From NCBI GenBank assembly GCA_903862955.1, contig CAIPAH010000013.1:186001-250000 (forward strand): a stretch of 64,000 nucleotides of DNA, in the 5' to 3' direction. This DNA is from an uncultured Opitutia bacterium. GTDB lineage: Bacteria; Verrucomicrobiota; Verrucomicrobiia; Opitutales; Opitutaceae. The position numbers were made by a program, and so were the translations under genes. Within the stretch, counting starts at the first letter, position 1. Every line of letters begins with the position of its first letter. The notes beneath the pieces are model-generated. The model was not told the origin of the DNA. It ran no database searches and saw nothing but the letters and a program-made list of their open reading frames with translations. Positions 1-7,380 of the stretch are shown here, in pieces.

Positions 1-1526
1 AGCAGCCCGGCCCCCACCAGCAGAACGACCGCGAGCGCGACCTCGGCGATGACCAGCAGCCGGCGCAACCGCAGGCCGCCCCGGCCCTCACCCGAGCCGC
101 GGCCGCTGTCCTTGAGCACCTGGTTCAAATCCAACCGCGTGGCTTGGAGCGCAGGAACGAGTCCGAAGCCGAAACCCGTGAGCAGCACGAGTCCGCAGCT
201 GAACGCGAGCGCGACACCGTTTACCGAGATTTCCGTAATCCGCGGCAAGTCCACGGGCGCAAGCGACAGGATCAACTTCAGGCTGGCGTGCGCGAGCCCC
301 ACGCCCAACACGCCGCCGAGCGCGGCGAGCAGGAGGCTTTCGCCAAGCAGTTGGCGAACGATCCGCCCGCGGCTGGCTCCCAGAGCCGTACGCAGGACGA
401 TTTCCTTTTGGCGCGAGGTCGCCCGGGCGAGCAGGAGGTTGGCGATGTTAACACAGGCAATCAGGAGCAGGAAACCGACCGAGCCGAGCAGGGTGTAAAG
501 CAGCGGGCGTGCGAATTCGACGGTCTCCTCGGTCAGGGAGTTCACCTGCACGCCCCAATCCTTGTTGGAGTCGGGATATTGCTGGCCGAGCCGGCGGGCG
601 ATGACCTCGAGCTCGGTCTGGGCCTGGGTCAGGGTCCGTCCGGGCTGCAGGCGCCCCGTGACGCTCAGGAACCGCGTCTTGTAATTCGCCGCCGCCTGCG
701 AGGGAAACGCTCCGAGGGAGTACATGGCGGGCGCGTTGATTTCGGGATGAAACTCGGGCGGCAGGACGCCGATGACCGTGGCGGCCTGGGTTCCGTTGAT
801 GGTGATGGCTCGACCGATGGCATCCGGCCGCCCGCCGAAATAGCTCTGCCAGACATTGTACCGCAGGATGACGACGCCGGGTGCGTTCGGCTTGTCCTCA
901 TCCGCGCGGAAGTCGCGGCCGAGCATCGGTTGCACGCCGAGCACGGAAAGATAGTTGGCCGTGACGTGGGACGTGTACGCCCGGAAAGGTTCGTCGCCGC
1001 CGGTGACGTTTTGGGAATAGTTCAAGCAAGCGGCGAGACCGCTGAAGACGGTGGCCTGCTTCTGGAATTCGAGGAACGCAGGGGGTGAAACTGAGCCGCG
1101 CGGGAATTTCGGGGGCAGCACTTCGTGAATAGCGACCAGCTGCTCGGGATGGGGATAAGCGAGGGGATGCAGCACGGCCAGGTAGACGACGCTGAAGACG
1201 ACGGTGCAGGCCCCGATGCCGAGCGCCAGGGTGAGCAGGGAAACCGCGGTGAAGCCCGGATTCTTGCGCAACTGCCGGACGGCGTAGCGGAGATCCTGCA
1301 GCAGGTGTTCGAGCCACCGGACGCCGCGCTGGTCACGGGCCGTCTCCTTGATTTGCTCGACGCCGCCAAACTGCCGCTGGGCGGCGTAGCGCGCTTCGTC
1401 GGGGTTCATGCCTGCGGCCAGATTCGCCTCAATCTGCAACTCGAGGTGATGCCGCATCTCCTCGGACATTTCGCGGTCGAGGGTGTCCTGGCGGAAGAGG
1501 GAGCGGAGGCGGCGGAGGAGTTTCAT
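1..1526 (-). CDS. ADOP-type ABC transporter permease (partial, C-terminus outside window)
   Basis: This is a membrane permease of the MacB/FtsX superfamily, of the kind called acidobacterial duplicated orphan permease (ADOP). The start is ATG at 1524-1526 and about 508 residues are visible before the window edge. The cytoplasmic leader (residues 1-80, starting MKLLRRLRSLFRQ, with an EEMRHHLELQ helix) is typical of ADOPs. A first membrane helix lies near 91-118 (GFTAVSLLTLALGIGACTVV), followed by a periplasmic MacB-type domain. The FtsX core follows with CVNIANLLLARATSRQKEI and an LRTALGASRGRI stretch. The usual length is about 800 residues, so roughly a third, including the second FtsX half, is missing. 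The upstream PadR gene on the same strand is the usual partner of ADOPs. The substrate cannot be told; there is no ATPase in view. Family assignment is firm, function only general. Confidence 0.9.
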   Translation of the reverse strand, partial: MKLLRRLRSLFRQDTLDREMSEEMRHHLELQIEANLAAGMNPDEARYAAQRQFGGVEQIKETARDQRGVRWLEHLLQDLRYAVRQLRKNPGFTAVSLLTLALGIGACTVVFSVVYLAVLHPLAYPHPEQLVAIHEVLPPKFPRGSVSPPAFLEFQKQATVFSGLAACLNYSQNVTGGDEPFRAYTSHVTANYLSVLGVQPMLGRDFRADEDKPNAPGVVILRYNVWQSYFGGRPDAIGRAITINGTQAATVIGVLPPEFHPEINAPAMYSLGAFPSQAAANYKTRFLSVTGRLQPGRTLTQAQTELEVIARRLGQQYPDSNKDWGVQVNSLTEETVEFARPLLYTLLGSVGFLLLIACVNIANLLLARATSRQKEIVLRTALGASRGRIVRQLLGESLLLAALGGVLGVGLAHASLKLILSLAPVDLPRITEISVNGVALAFSCGLVLLTGFGFGLVPALQATRLDLNQVLKDSGRGSGEGRGGLRLRRLLVIAEVALAVVLLVGAGL

Positions 1527-1532
1527 TTTGTT

Positions 1533-1627
1533 GCCCACGGAACACACGGAATACACAGAAGCAGAATGGTGCGGAAGCGTGCTCGGGTCCGGGTCTTCAT
1601 TCGGTGTGCTCCGTTTGTTCCGTGGGC
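1533..1627. repeat. Palindromic intergenic repeat, family B (CCCACGGA type)
   Basis: The arms are 1533-1558 (GCCCACGGAACACACGGA...) and 1602-1627 (...TTTGTTCCGTGGGC), an imperfect inverted repeat around a 43-base loop. The same motif recurs at 21051/21207, 30240/30356, 31680 and 33985. It lies between padR and the permease gene, so it would fold in their common transcript. Confidence 0.8.
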
Positions 1628-1679
1628 CAAATAAGCCGAAAGCCGGGTTTCGTGTATTTCGTGCTTTTCGTGGTGAACC

Positions 1680-2018
1680 TCAGGTCACTTTCAGCACGAG
1701 GTTGATGGCGGCGGCGACCTGCTCCCAGTTGGCGGTCTCGATCGTCAGCTGCCTCCGGCCGGCGGGGGTGAGCGAGTAAAACCGCGCCTTGCGGTTGTTG
1801 TCCGAGACGCCCCACTCGGCGGCGATCCAGCCCTGCTCCTCAAGCCGGTAGAGGGCGGGGTAGAGCGAGCCTTGCTCCACCCGCAGCATGTCCTGCGACA
1901 TTTGCCGGATCTCGAGCGAGATGCCGAAGCCGTGGATCGGGCCGCGTTGCAGCGCCTTCAGGATGAGCAGGTCGAGCGTGCCCTGCAGCAGCTCGGCCTT
2001 CGGGTTGGGTTTCGCCAT
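1680..2018 (-). CDS. PadR family transcriptional regulator
   Basis: A 112-residue winged-helix repressor of the short PadR class, presumably controlling the ADOP permease that follows it on the same strand. The PadR domain spans nearly the whole protein: LLQGTLDLLILKALQRGPIH at residues 9-28, a recognition region with VEQGSLYPALYRLEEQGW, and the wing region KARFYSLTPAGRRQL. I chose the ATG at 2016-2018 rather than an in-frame codon 29 positions upstream. The domain begins right after this ATG, and a strong Shine-Dalgarno sequence (AGGAGGC) sits 6 bases before it, one of the few clear ones in the window. A perfect palindrome just upstream of that site may be its operator, implying autoregulation. 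The effector is unknown. Confidence 0.92.
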   Translation of the reverse strand: MAKPNPKAELLQGTLDLLILKALQRGPIHGFGISLEIRQMSQDMLRVEQGSLYPALYRLEEQGWIAAEWGVSDNNRKARFYSLTPAGRRQLTIETANWEQVAAAINLVLKVT

Positions 2019-2028
2019 AAAGTTGCCT

Positions 2029-2043
2029 CCTAGATGTTCTAGG
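2029..2043. promoter_or_regulatory. Candidate PadR operator
   Basis: CCTAGATGTTCTAGG is a perfect 6+6 palindrome with a 3-base centre, located just upstream of the padR ribosome-binding site. A second small palindrome, TCCTAGGA, lies at 2064-2071, next to a TTGACG hexamer read on the minus strand (2072-2077) that could be a -35 element. The position suggests a binding site for the PadR protein itself; this is inference. Confidence 0.5.
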
Positions 2044-2130
2044 AAGGAGGAAAGCCGGGTCTCTCCTAGGACGTCAAGGAGAGACTGGGTCACCACGAAA
2101 TCCACGGAAGCCGGACTCCCGACTCTTTTT

Positions 2131-2201
2131 AGCCGGAAGCCAGGAAACCAGGAACCGGACCCCGATCAGAGGATTGTTTCCTGGTTTCCTGGCTTCCGGC
2201 T
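2131..2201. repeat. Palindromic intergenic repeat, family F (GGAAGCCAGGAAACC type)
   Basis: Two 24-base arms, 2131-2154 and 2178-2201, are exact reverse complements around a 23-base loop. The core is AGCCGGAAGCCAGGAAACC. Further copies occur at 33880-33933 and, diverged, at 18072-18143. No coding potential is seen here. Confidence 0.85.
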
Positions 2202-2227
2202 TAAAACGCCCGGCTTGCCCCATATTT

Positions 2228-2243
2228 TACTCCGAACGGAGTA
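2228..2243. promoter_or_regulatory. Palindrome upstream of the E1-E2 fusion gene
   Basis: TACTCCGAACGGAGTA is a perfect 7+7 inverted repeat with a 2-base centre, about 85 bases before the start of the dehydrogenase gene. It is short, unlike the long dispersed repeats, and resembles a dimeric repressor site. The regulator is unknown. Confidence 0.4.
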
Positions 2244-2327
2244 TGGAAAACGCGTTGCTTTGGGCGCGGTTTGGGCGAGGTTGGGAGGCAGAAACACCGC
2301 CCCAGCTCCCGAATTTTTTGGAGTCAC

Positions 2328-5300
2328 ATGCCTTCTTCCGTCGCGTCCCGCCTGTCCACGTCCCTCAAGCGCCGGCTGCTGACCACCATCCTCGAAAGCC
2401 GCCACGGCGACTTGCGCGAGGAGAACCTCAACCGCCAGGGGAAGGGCCATTTCCACGTCTCCGGCCGCGGCCACGAGGCGCTCGCGGCGACCGGTCTGCA
2501 GCTGCTGCCCGATGACTACGTCGTGCCTTACTACCGCGACCGTGGGCTCGTGCTGGGGCGCGGCGTGACGACGCGGCAGCTCGCGCTCGATTACATGGCG
2601 AAGCGCGAGTCGTCGTCTGGCGGACGGCAGATGCCATCGCATTACAGCTACCGCGAGCTGAACATCTGGAGCGTGCCGACGCCGACGGCGGCGCAACTCC
2701 TGCCGGCGTGCGGCATGGCGTGGGGCATGCAGCTCGACCACAAGAAGAGCCTCGTCGTCACCACGGTGGGCGACGCGGCCACGCGGCAGGGTGACTTCTT
2801 TGAGGCGGTGTGTTTTGCGCAGGAGCGGAAACTGCCGGTGCTGTTCATCGTCGAGGACAACGGCTTTGGCATCAGCACCCCGACAAAGCGCACGACGCCA
2901 CGGGCATTGAGCGTGCTCAACGAGGAGCAGTGGCAGCTGATCGAGGGCTGGGACGTCGAGGCGGTGCACGCGGCGACCGAGTCGGCCATCGCGCGGATCC
3001 GCGCGGGTGACGGGCCGGTGCTGCTGTGGCTGAAGTTGGAGCGGCTTTCGAGTCACACGAGTTCGGACGACCAGGCGATTTACCGCAGCAAGGAGGAGCT
3101 GGCGACGCTCGGGGAACGCGACCCGCTGCTGATGCTGAAGGCGCAGCTCATCGCCGAGGGCGAACTGACGGAGGCGGAGTTTGAGCAACTCGACAAGGAG
3201 ACGCGCGAACGCGTGCGGCTCGACTACGCCGCGGCGGAGCAGGCGGAGAATCCGGTCGCGAACGAACTCGAGACCAATGTGTCGTCGCAGCCCGCGCAGC
3301 TCGACGAGCAGGTGCTACGCCCGGGCAAATACCGCATGGGCGACGTGATCAACCTGACGTTGCGCGCGGGGCTGGACTCGGATCCGGGCCGGCTGATTTT
3401 CGGCGAGGATATCGAGGATCCGAAGGGCGGCGTGTTCCGGCTCACGCAGAAGCTTTCGACGGATTTTCCCACGCAGGTGTTCAACTCGCCGCTGGCGGAG
3501 AGCACGATCCTCGGCGTGGCGTGCGGGCTGGCGAGTTACGGCAAGCGGCCGGTGTTCGAGCTGCAGTTCATCGATTTTATTTACCCCGGGTGGAACCAGC
3601 TCGTGACGAACCTCGCGACGCTGCGCTGGCGCACCTACGGCAAGTGGTCGTGCCCGGTCGTAATCTACGCGCCCTACGGCGCCTACCTGCCGGGCGGCTC
3701 GCTCTGGCATTCGCAGGCGAACGAGTCGGCGATCGCGCATTTTCCCGGGCTGAGGGTCGTGATCCCCAGCACGCCGGAGGACGCGGCGGGGCTGCTCTGG
3801 ACGGCGATGCACTCGGAGGATCCGGTGATTTTCCTCGCGCCGAAGCATATGCTCTGGGCGGAGCGCGAGATCGACGAACCGGCGATGGCGGTGCCGATCG
3901 GCCACGCACGCCTGCGGCAGGCCGGCCGCGACGTCACGCTCGTGGCGTGGGGCAACACGATGGAGAAATCCCTCGAGGCGGTGGCGGCGGTGGGGGATGC
4001 GGTCAGCGTCGAGCTGATCGACCTGCGCTCGATCGTGCCGTGGGACCACGAGATGATTGAGGAGTCGGTGCGCAAGACCGGCCGGCTGGTCGTCGTACAG
4101 GAGGACACGGAGAACTGCTCCGTGGGGCAGATGATCATTTCGCACATTGCCGGCCGCCCGGACGTCTGGAGCCGGATGGTGGCGCCGCCGGTGCTGGTTT
4201 CGAAGGGCAACGTGATGATCGGCTACAGCCCGGTCTACGAATATGCCGCGCTGCCGGACACGCCACGGATCGTCGCGGCGCTGCGCCGGGCGCTGGCGAC
4301 GTCCATGGAGCGGGCTCATTCGACCGGCTCAGCGCCGGCGGGTGTTGCGCTATCCACTGCGACGCCCTCGGTTTCGGCTTCCGGCCAGCCGGCGGCGCCC
4401 GTAAATTCCGCCGTGCCCGCCAACAGCGACATCGTCGTCAAAGTGCCCATCATGGGCGAGGGCCTGCGCTCGGCGCGGGTCGTGGCACTGCACAAGCAAC
4501 CCGGCGACAAGGTCAGCCACGACGACGTGTTGTGCGAGGTCGAGACCGACAAGGCTGTTTACCCGATCGAGGCGTCATTCGCGGGCACGTTCAAGGCATG
4601 GAAGATCAAGGCCGACGACACGGTCGAGATCGGCCAGGAGATCGCGCTCGTTGCCGCTTCCGCCGACTCCGGGGCCCCGGCGGCGAATCCGAGTTTACAG
4701 CAACTGCAGCAGCAGCCACGTGCTGCGACGCCCGCCCCGGCGGCTCCGCTGGGCGAACGGCGCGAGCCGGCCTTGCCCAACGCGATCACGCGGCGGCTCG
4801 ACACGGTGGTGCCGGCGAACATGGAGATGGACGTCCGTTACGGCGCGATCCGGGCCGCCCGCGAGGCGGCGAAGAAGAAACTCGGCGCGGCGGCGCCCTC
4901 GCCGTCGGTGATGATGGCGTGGTGCGTGGTGCGCGGCATGGAGCAGCACCCCCCGTTCCGCCGCATCGTGGCGAAGGACGGCGCGATTTTGGAGCAGGCG
5001 GTATTTGATCTTGGCATCGCGGTGGCGCTCGAGGGCGACCGGTTGGCCACGGCGGTGATCCGCCAGAGCAACAAGCTCGACTGGGTGGCCTTCGTCGCGG
5101 CCTACACCGCGGCGGTGGAAGCCGCGCGCACCGGCAAGCCCGAGGAAGTGCAGTCGCCGCTCAACCTGACGAGCCTCGGGGCGTTCGGCATCGAAAAGGC
5201 TTTCCCCATCGTGGTGCCACCGGCGATGTGCACGCTCTTCGTGGGCACGGCGCACGAGCGCATGATCAACGACGGCGGCGTGGTGCATCCCACCGAGGTC

Positions 5301-5408
5301 GTGACGCTCTCGATCACGTTTGACCACCGCGTCGTCAACGGCGCGGGCACAGCGGCGTTTCTCGCCGACCTGCGGACGCATTTCGAGAAATTCGCGCTGC
5401 CGGCGTGA
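2328..5408 (+). CDS. Single-chain 2-oxoacid dehydrogenase, E1alpha-E1beta-E2 fusion
   Basis: A 1026-residue protein joining three subunits of a branched-chain-type 2-oxoacid dehydrogenase complex. E1alpha is about 1-310, with a thiamine-diphosphate motif starting GDA at 148-150 and ending in the N178 region (EDNGFGIS). E1beta is about 330-660 (FGEDIEDPKGGVF; a C-terminal APPVLVSKGN region). A linker rich in Ala, Pro and Ser leads to a lipoyl domain (701-776, ETDKA with lipoyl lysine 742), a second linker with a Gln run, and an acyltransferase core (about 815-1026). I see no peripheral subunit-binding domain. The catalytic DHRxxDG motif reads DHRVVNG (999-1005), with Asn for Asp. The start at 2328 was chosen for GGAG five bases upstream and because similarity begins there; an in-frame codon 19 positions earlier is possible. 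No E3 gene is in the window. Substrate (2-oxoisovalerate-like) is inferred from the E1alpha/E1beta type. Confidence 0.93.
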   Translation: MPSSVASRLSTSLKRRLLTTILESRHGDLREENLNRQGKGHFHVSGRGHEALAATGLQLLPDDYVVPYYRDRGLVLGRGVTTRQLALDYMAKRESSSGGRQMPSHYSYRELNIWSVPTPTAAQLLPACGMAWGMQLDHKKSLVVTTVGDAATRQGDFFEAVCFAQERKLPVLFIVEDNGFGISTPTKRTTPRALSVLNEEQWQLIEGWDVEAVHAATESAIARIRAGDGPVLLWLKLERLSSHTSSDDQAIYRSKEELATLGERDPLLMLKAQLIAEGELTEAEFEQLDKETRERVRLDYAAAEQAENPVANELETNVSSQPAQLDEQVLRPGKYRMGDVINLTLRAGLDSDPGRLIFGEDIEDPKGGVFRLTQKLSTDFPTQVFNSPLAESTILGVACGLASYGKRPVFELQFIDFIYPGWNQLVTNLATLRWRTYGKWSCPVVIYAPYGAYLPGGSLWHSQANESAIAHFPGLRVVIPSTPEDAAGLLWTAMHSEDPVIFLAPKHMLWAEREIDEPAMAVPIGHARLRQAGRDVTLVAWGNTMEKSLEAVAAVGDAVSVELIDLRSIVPWDHEMIEESVRKTGRLVVVQEDTENCSVGQMIISHIAGRPDVWSRMVAPPVLVSKGNVMIGYSPVYEYAALPDTPRIVAALRRALATSMERAHSTGSAPAGVALSTATPSVSASGQPAAPVNSAVPANSDIVVKVPIMGEGLRSARVVALHKQPGDKVSHDDVLCEVETDKAVYPIEASFAGTFKAWKIKADDTVEIGQEIALVAASADSGAPAANPSLQQLQQQPRAATPAPAAPLGERREPALPNAITRRLDTVVPANMEMDVRYGAIRAAREAAKKKLGAAAPSPSVMMAWCVVRGMEQHPPFRRIVAKDGAILEQAVFDLGIAVALEGDRLATAVIRQSNKLDWVAFVAAYTAAVEAARTGKPEEVQSPLNLTSLGAFGIEKAFPIVVPPAMCTLFVGTAHERMINDGGVVHPTEVVTLSITFDHRVVNGAGTAAFLADLRTHFEKFALPA

Positions 5409-5442
5409 GGTTGATCGCGGAAACGCGAGGGAATGGACGTAG

Positions 5443-6186
5443 CTACTTCAGTGCCGCGCGGGCGCGGGCGAAGGCTTCGGCGTCGTATTTTTCGGTCTTT
5501 GGGAGCGTGAGCGCGTGCGTGAGGGTGGCGCGCGCGGCGTCGCGCTGGCCGTCGGCCAGCAGGGCCAGGCCGAGTTCCACGTGGTGCGCGGGACGGTTGG
5601 GCGCGAGCGCGACGGCGATGCGCAGCTGGCGGACAGCCTCGGCGGTCGAGGCATCGGGCAAGCCGCCGTAGACGAGGCGCACCAGCCAGCGGGTGCCGAA
5701 GCCGAGGGAAGAGACCTCGTAATTCCAGCGGCCGAGGACGAGGTGGGCGAGCGCATAGCGGGGATCGAGCGCGAGCGCCTCGTCGGCGTATTGTTTTACG
5801 AAGCGCGAGTAGGTGATCTTCGTGCGGGTGTCGGCAAAGGCCGTGAGCTTGCCGTAGCAGATGGCGAGCGCGAGGACGTTGACGGCGTTGTGCGGCGCGA
5901 GCGCGACGGAGCGGCGGGCGTAGACGAGCGACTCCGTGCCGAGGTGCTGTTTCTCGGCGGCCTCGACTGTGTCGAGCATCGCGTCGGAATACTGTTTCGA
6001 AATAGCCTGCAGGATCGCGGCGTCGTTCGGGCGCAGTGAGTCGGCCTGTCGGAACAGCACCAGCGCCGCCTGCGTGTCGAACCGCACCTCGGCGGCGCGG
6101 GCTTCTTGGAGCACGGAGTTCACATCTGCAGCGCGAAGACCGGGGGCCCAGAGCGCGAGCAACGCGAAGGTAACTCGTGAGAGCAT
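5443..6186 (-). CDS. Exported tetratricopeptide-like protein
   Basis: A 247-residue protein with a signal peptide (MLSRVTFALLALWAPGLRAA) followed by helical repeats of TPR character. Examples are AALVLFRQADSLRPNDAAIL, LVYARRSVALAPHNAVNVLA and a final LRIAVALAPNRPAHHVELGL. The layout resembles the RMD1-like TPR domain found in some bacterial periplasmic proteins. It probably acts as an adaptor outside the cytoplasmic membrane; no catalytic motif is seen. It ends 34 bases from the convergent dehydrogenase gene. An upstream in-frame start would add 19 residues encoded by a palindromic repeat (6205-6290), so I prefer the ATG before the signal peptide. Confidence 0.75.
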   Translation of the reverse strand: MLSRVTFALLALWAPGLRAADVNSVLQEARAAEVRFDTQAALVLFRQADSLRPNDAAILQAISKQYSDAMLDTVEAAEKQHLGTESLVYARRSVALAPHNAVNVLALAICYGKLTAFADTRTKITYSRFVKQYADEALALDPRYALAHLVLGRWNYEVSSLGFGTRWLVRLVYGGLPDASTAEAVRQLRIAVALAPNRPAHHVELGLALLADGQRDAARATLTHALTLPKTEKYDAEAFARARAALK

Positions 6187-6204
6187 GAGCACACCCGAAT
6201 TTAT

Positions 6205-6290
6205 CGCGAAAACACGAAAGGGCGAAAACGCGGAGGCGGTCATTCTAATCAGGATTGGTTTTCGCGCTTCTGCTCTTTCGCGTTTTCGCG
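6205..6290. repeat. Palindromic intergenic repeat, family E (CGCGAAAACACGAAAGGG type)
   Basis: The left arm is 6205-6233 and the right arm 6259-6290 (ending CTCTTTCGCGTTTTCGCG), an imperfect inverted repeat. It starts 2 bases before the stop of the methyltransferase gene at 6292. A related copy is at 33843/33948. Confidence 0.8.
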
Positions 6291-6291
6291 A

Positions 6292-7305
6292 TTACTCCGG
6301 CTTCCGAAACAGGTAGTGGCTGACGATCCACTCGCGGCCGCCGTGGTAGCCCCAGAGTTCGGCGCAGCTCAGGTAGAACACGCGCCAGTAGGCCCACCAC
6401 TTCGTTGCCTGGTCGCGGCCGTAGGTGTCGATGAAGAGCGGGAAGATTTCCTCGCGGTGGGTGTCCATGTTCTTGAGCCAATCCTCCGCCGTCTTCTGGT
6501 AATGCGTGCCGTCGACCTGCCAGTCGGTGACAAGCTTTAGGTCATCCTGGAACTGCGGCAGCAGGTCATGGGCCGGCATCTGGCCGCCGGTGAAGAAGTG
6601 GCGGCTCATCCAGTCGGACGCGTCGCGGGCGACGAAGTGATACGAGAGACGTGAGTGGGTGAAGATGTGGACGAAGAGCAGGCCGCCGGGCTTGAGCCAG
6701 CGGGTGATGTTCGTGAAGAGCCGCTGGTAGTTCTTGAGATGCTCGAACATCTCGACCGAGACCACGCGGTCGAACTGCCCCGGCGCGATGTCGAAGGCGT
6801 TGATGTCGCAGGTGAGGATGCGGAGGTTGGTGAGGCCCCGCTTGCGCGCCTCGGTGTCGATGAACTCCTTTTGCGTGCGGGAATTCGAGATGGCGGTGAT
6901 GCGGGCATTCGGGAAGCGCGCGGCGTTGTAGAGCGCGAGGGAGCCCCAGCCGCAGCCGAGTTCGAGAATGGACTGGCCGTCGGCGAGCTGGGCGCGCTCG
7001 ACGTAGAGCGCGAGCATGGCCTCCTCCGCTTGGGCGAGCGACTCCGTGCCGATTGGATAGAGGCAGCCGGAGTATTTGAGCCGGGGCCCGAGGCACAGCT
7101 GGTAGAAGCGCGCCGGCACCTCGTAATGCTGCTCGTTGGCCGCGGCGGTCTGTTCGGCGAGGGCGCGGGTCTTGAGGTCGGCGACATACGCGGCGCGGTC
7201 GTAGCGGGCGGATTCCTCGCGAAGGCGCTGGGCGAGCAGCCGCCGGATGCCGAGGCGCACGAGCCAGTCGGGCAGGAGGTTTTTTTCGAGGAGGGAGTCG
7301 AGCAT
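6292..7305 (-). CDS. CFA-superfamily methyltransferase resembling plant coclaurine N-methyltransferase
   Basis: A 337-residue SAM-dependent methyltransferase of the cyclopropane-fatty-acid-synthase superfamily. The SAM-binding motif ILELGCGWGS is at 113-122. Before it are HYEVPARFYQLCLG and LKYSGCLYP (60-83). After it come SNSRTQKEFI, VSVEMFEHLKNYQRL, HFFTGGQMPAHDLL and a C-terminal WWAYWRVFYLSCAELWGY. These blocks match what I know of plant coclaurine N-methyltransferases almost word for word, closer than to E. coli Cfa. Bacterial members of this subgroup are unassigned methyltransferases. It is the last gene of the minus-strand lipid cluster, so the substrate is more probably a lipid than an alkaloid, but that is inference. 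The N-terminal 40 residues are a helical extension. Confidence 0.85.
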   Translation of the reverse strand: MLDSLLEKNLLPDWLVRLGIRRLLAQRLREESARYDRAAYVADLKTRALAEQTAAANEQHYEVPARFYQLCLGPRLKYSGCLYPIGTESLAQAEEAMLALYVERAQLADGQSILELGCGWGSLALYNAARFPNARITAISNSRTQKEFIDTEARKRGLTNLRILTCDINAFDIAPGQFDRVVSVEMFEHLKNYQRLFTNITRWLKPGGLLFVHIFTHSRLSYHFVARDASDWMSRHFFTGGQMPAHDLLPQFQDDLKLVTDWQVDGTHYQKTAEDWLKNMDTHREEIFPLFIDTYGRDQATKWWAYWRVFYLSCAELWGYHGGREWIVSHYLFRKPE

Positions 7306-7310
7306 CGTGA

Positions 7311-7380
7311 GCGGTCAGCTTTCGGCGATCAGCTGTCAGCCTGGTTACTGGGAAGCTGACGGCTGATTGCGGACGGCTGA
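7311..7380. repeat. Palindromic repeat, family J, overlapping the end of the DUF1295 gene
   Basis: The arms are 7311-7340 (GGTCAGCTTTCGGCGATCAG...) and 7352-7380 (GAAGCTGACGGCTGATTGCG...), an imperfect inverted repeat. A second copy lies at 9319-9417. The right arm encodes the last dozen residues and stop codon of the DUF1295 protein. Confidence 0.7.
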
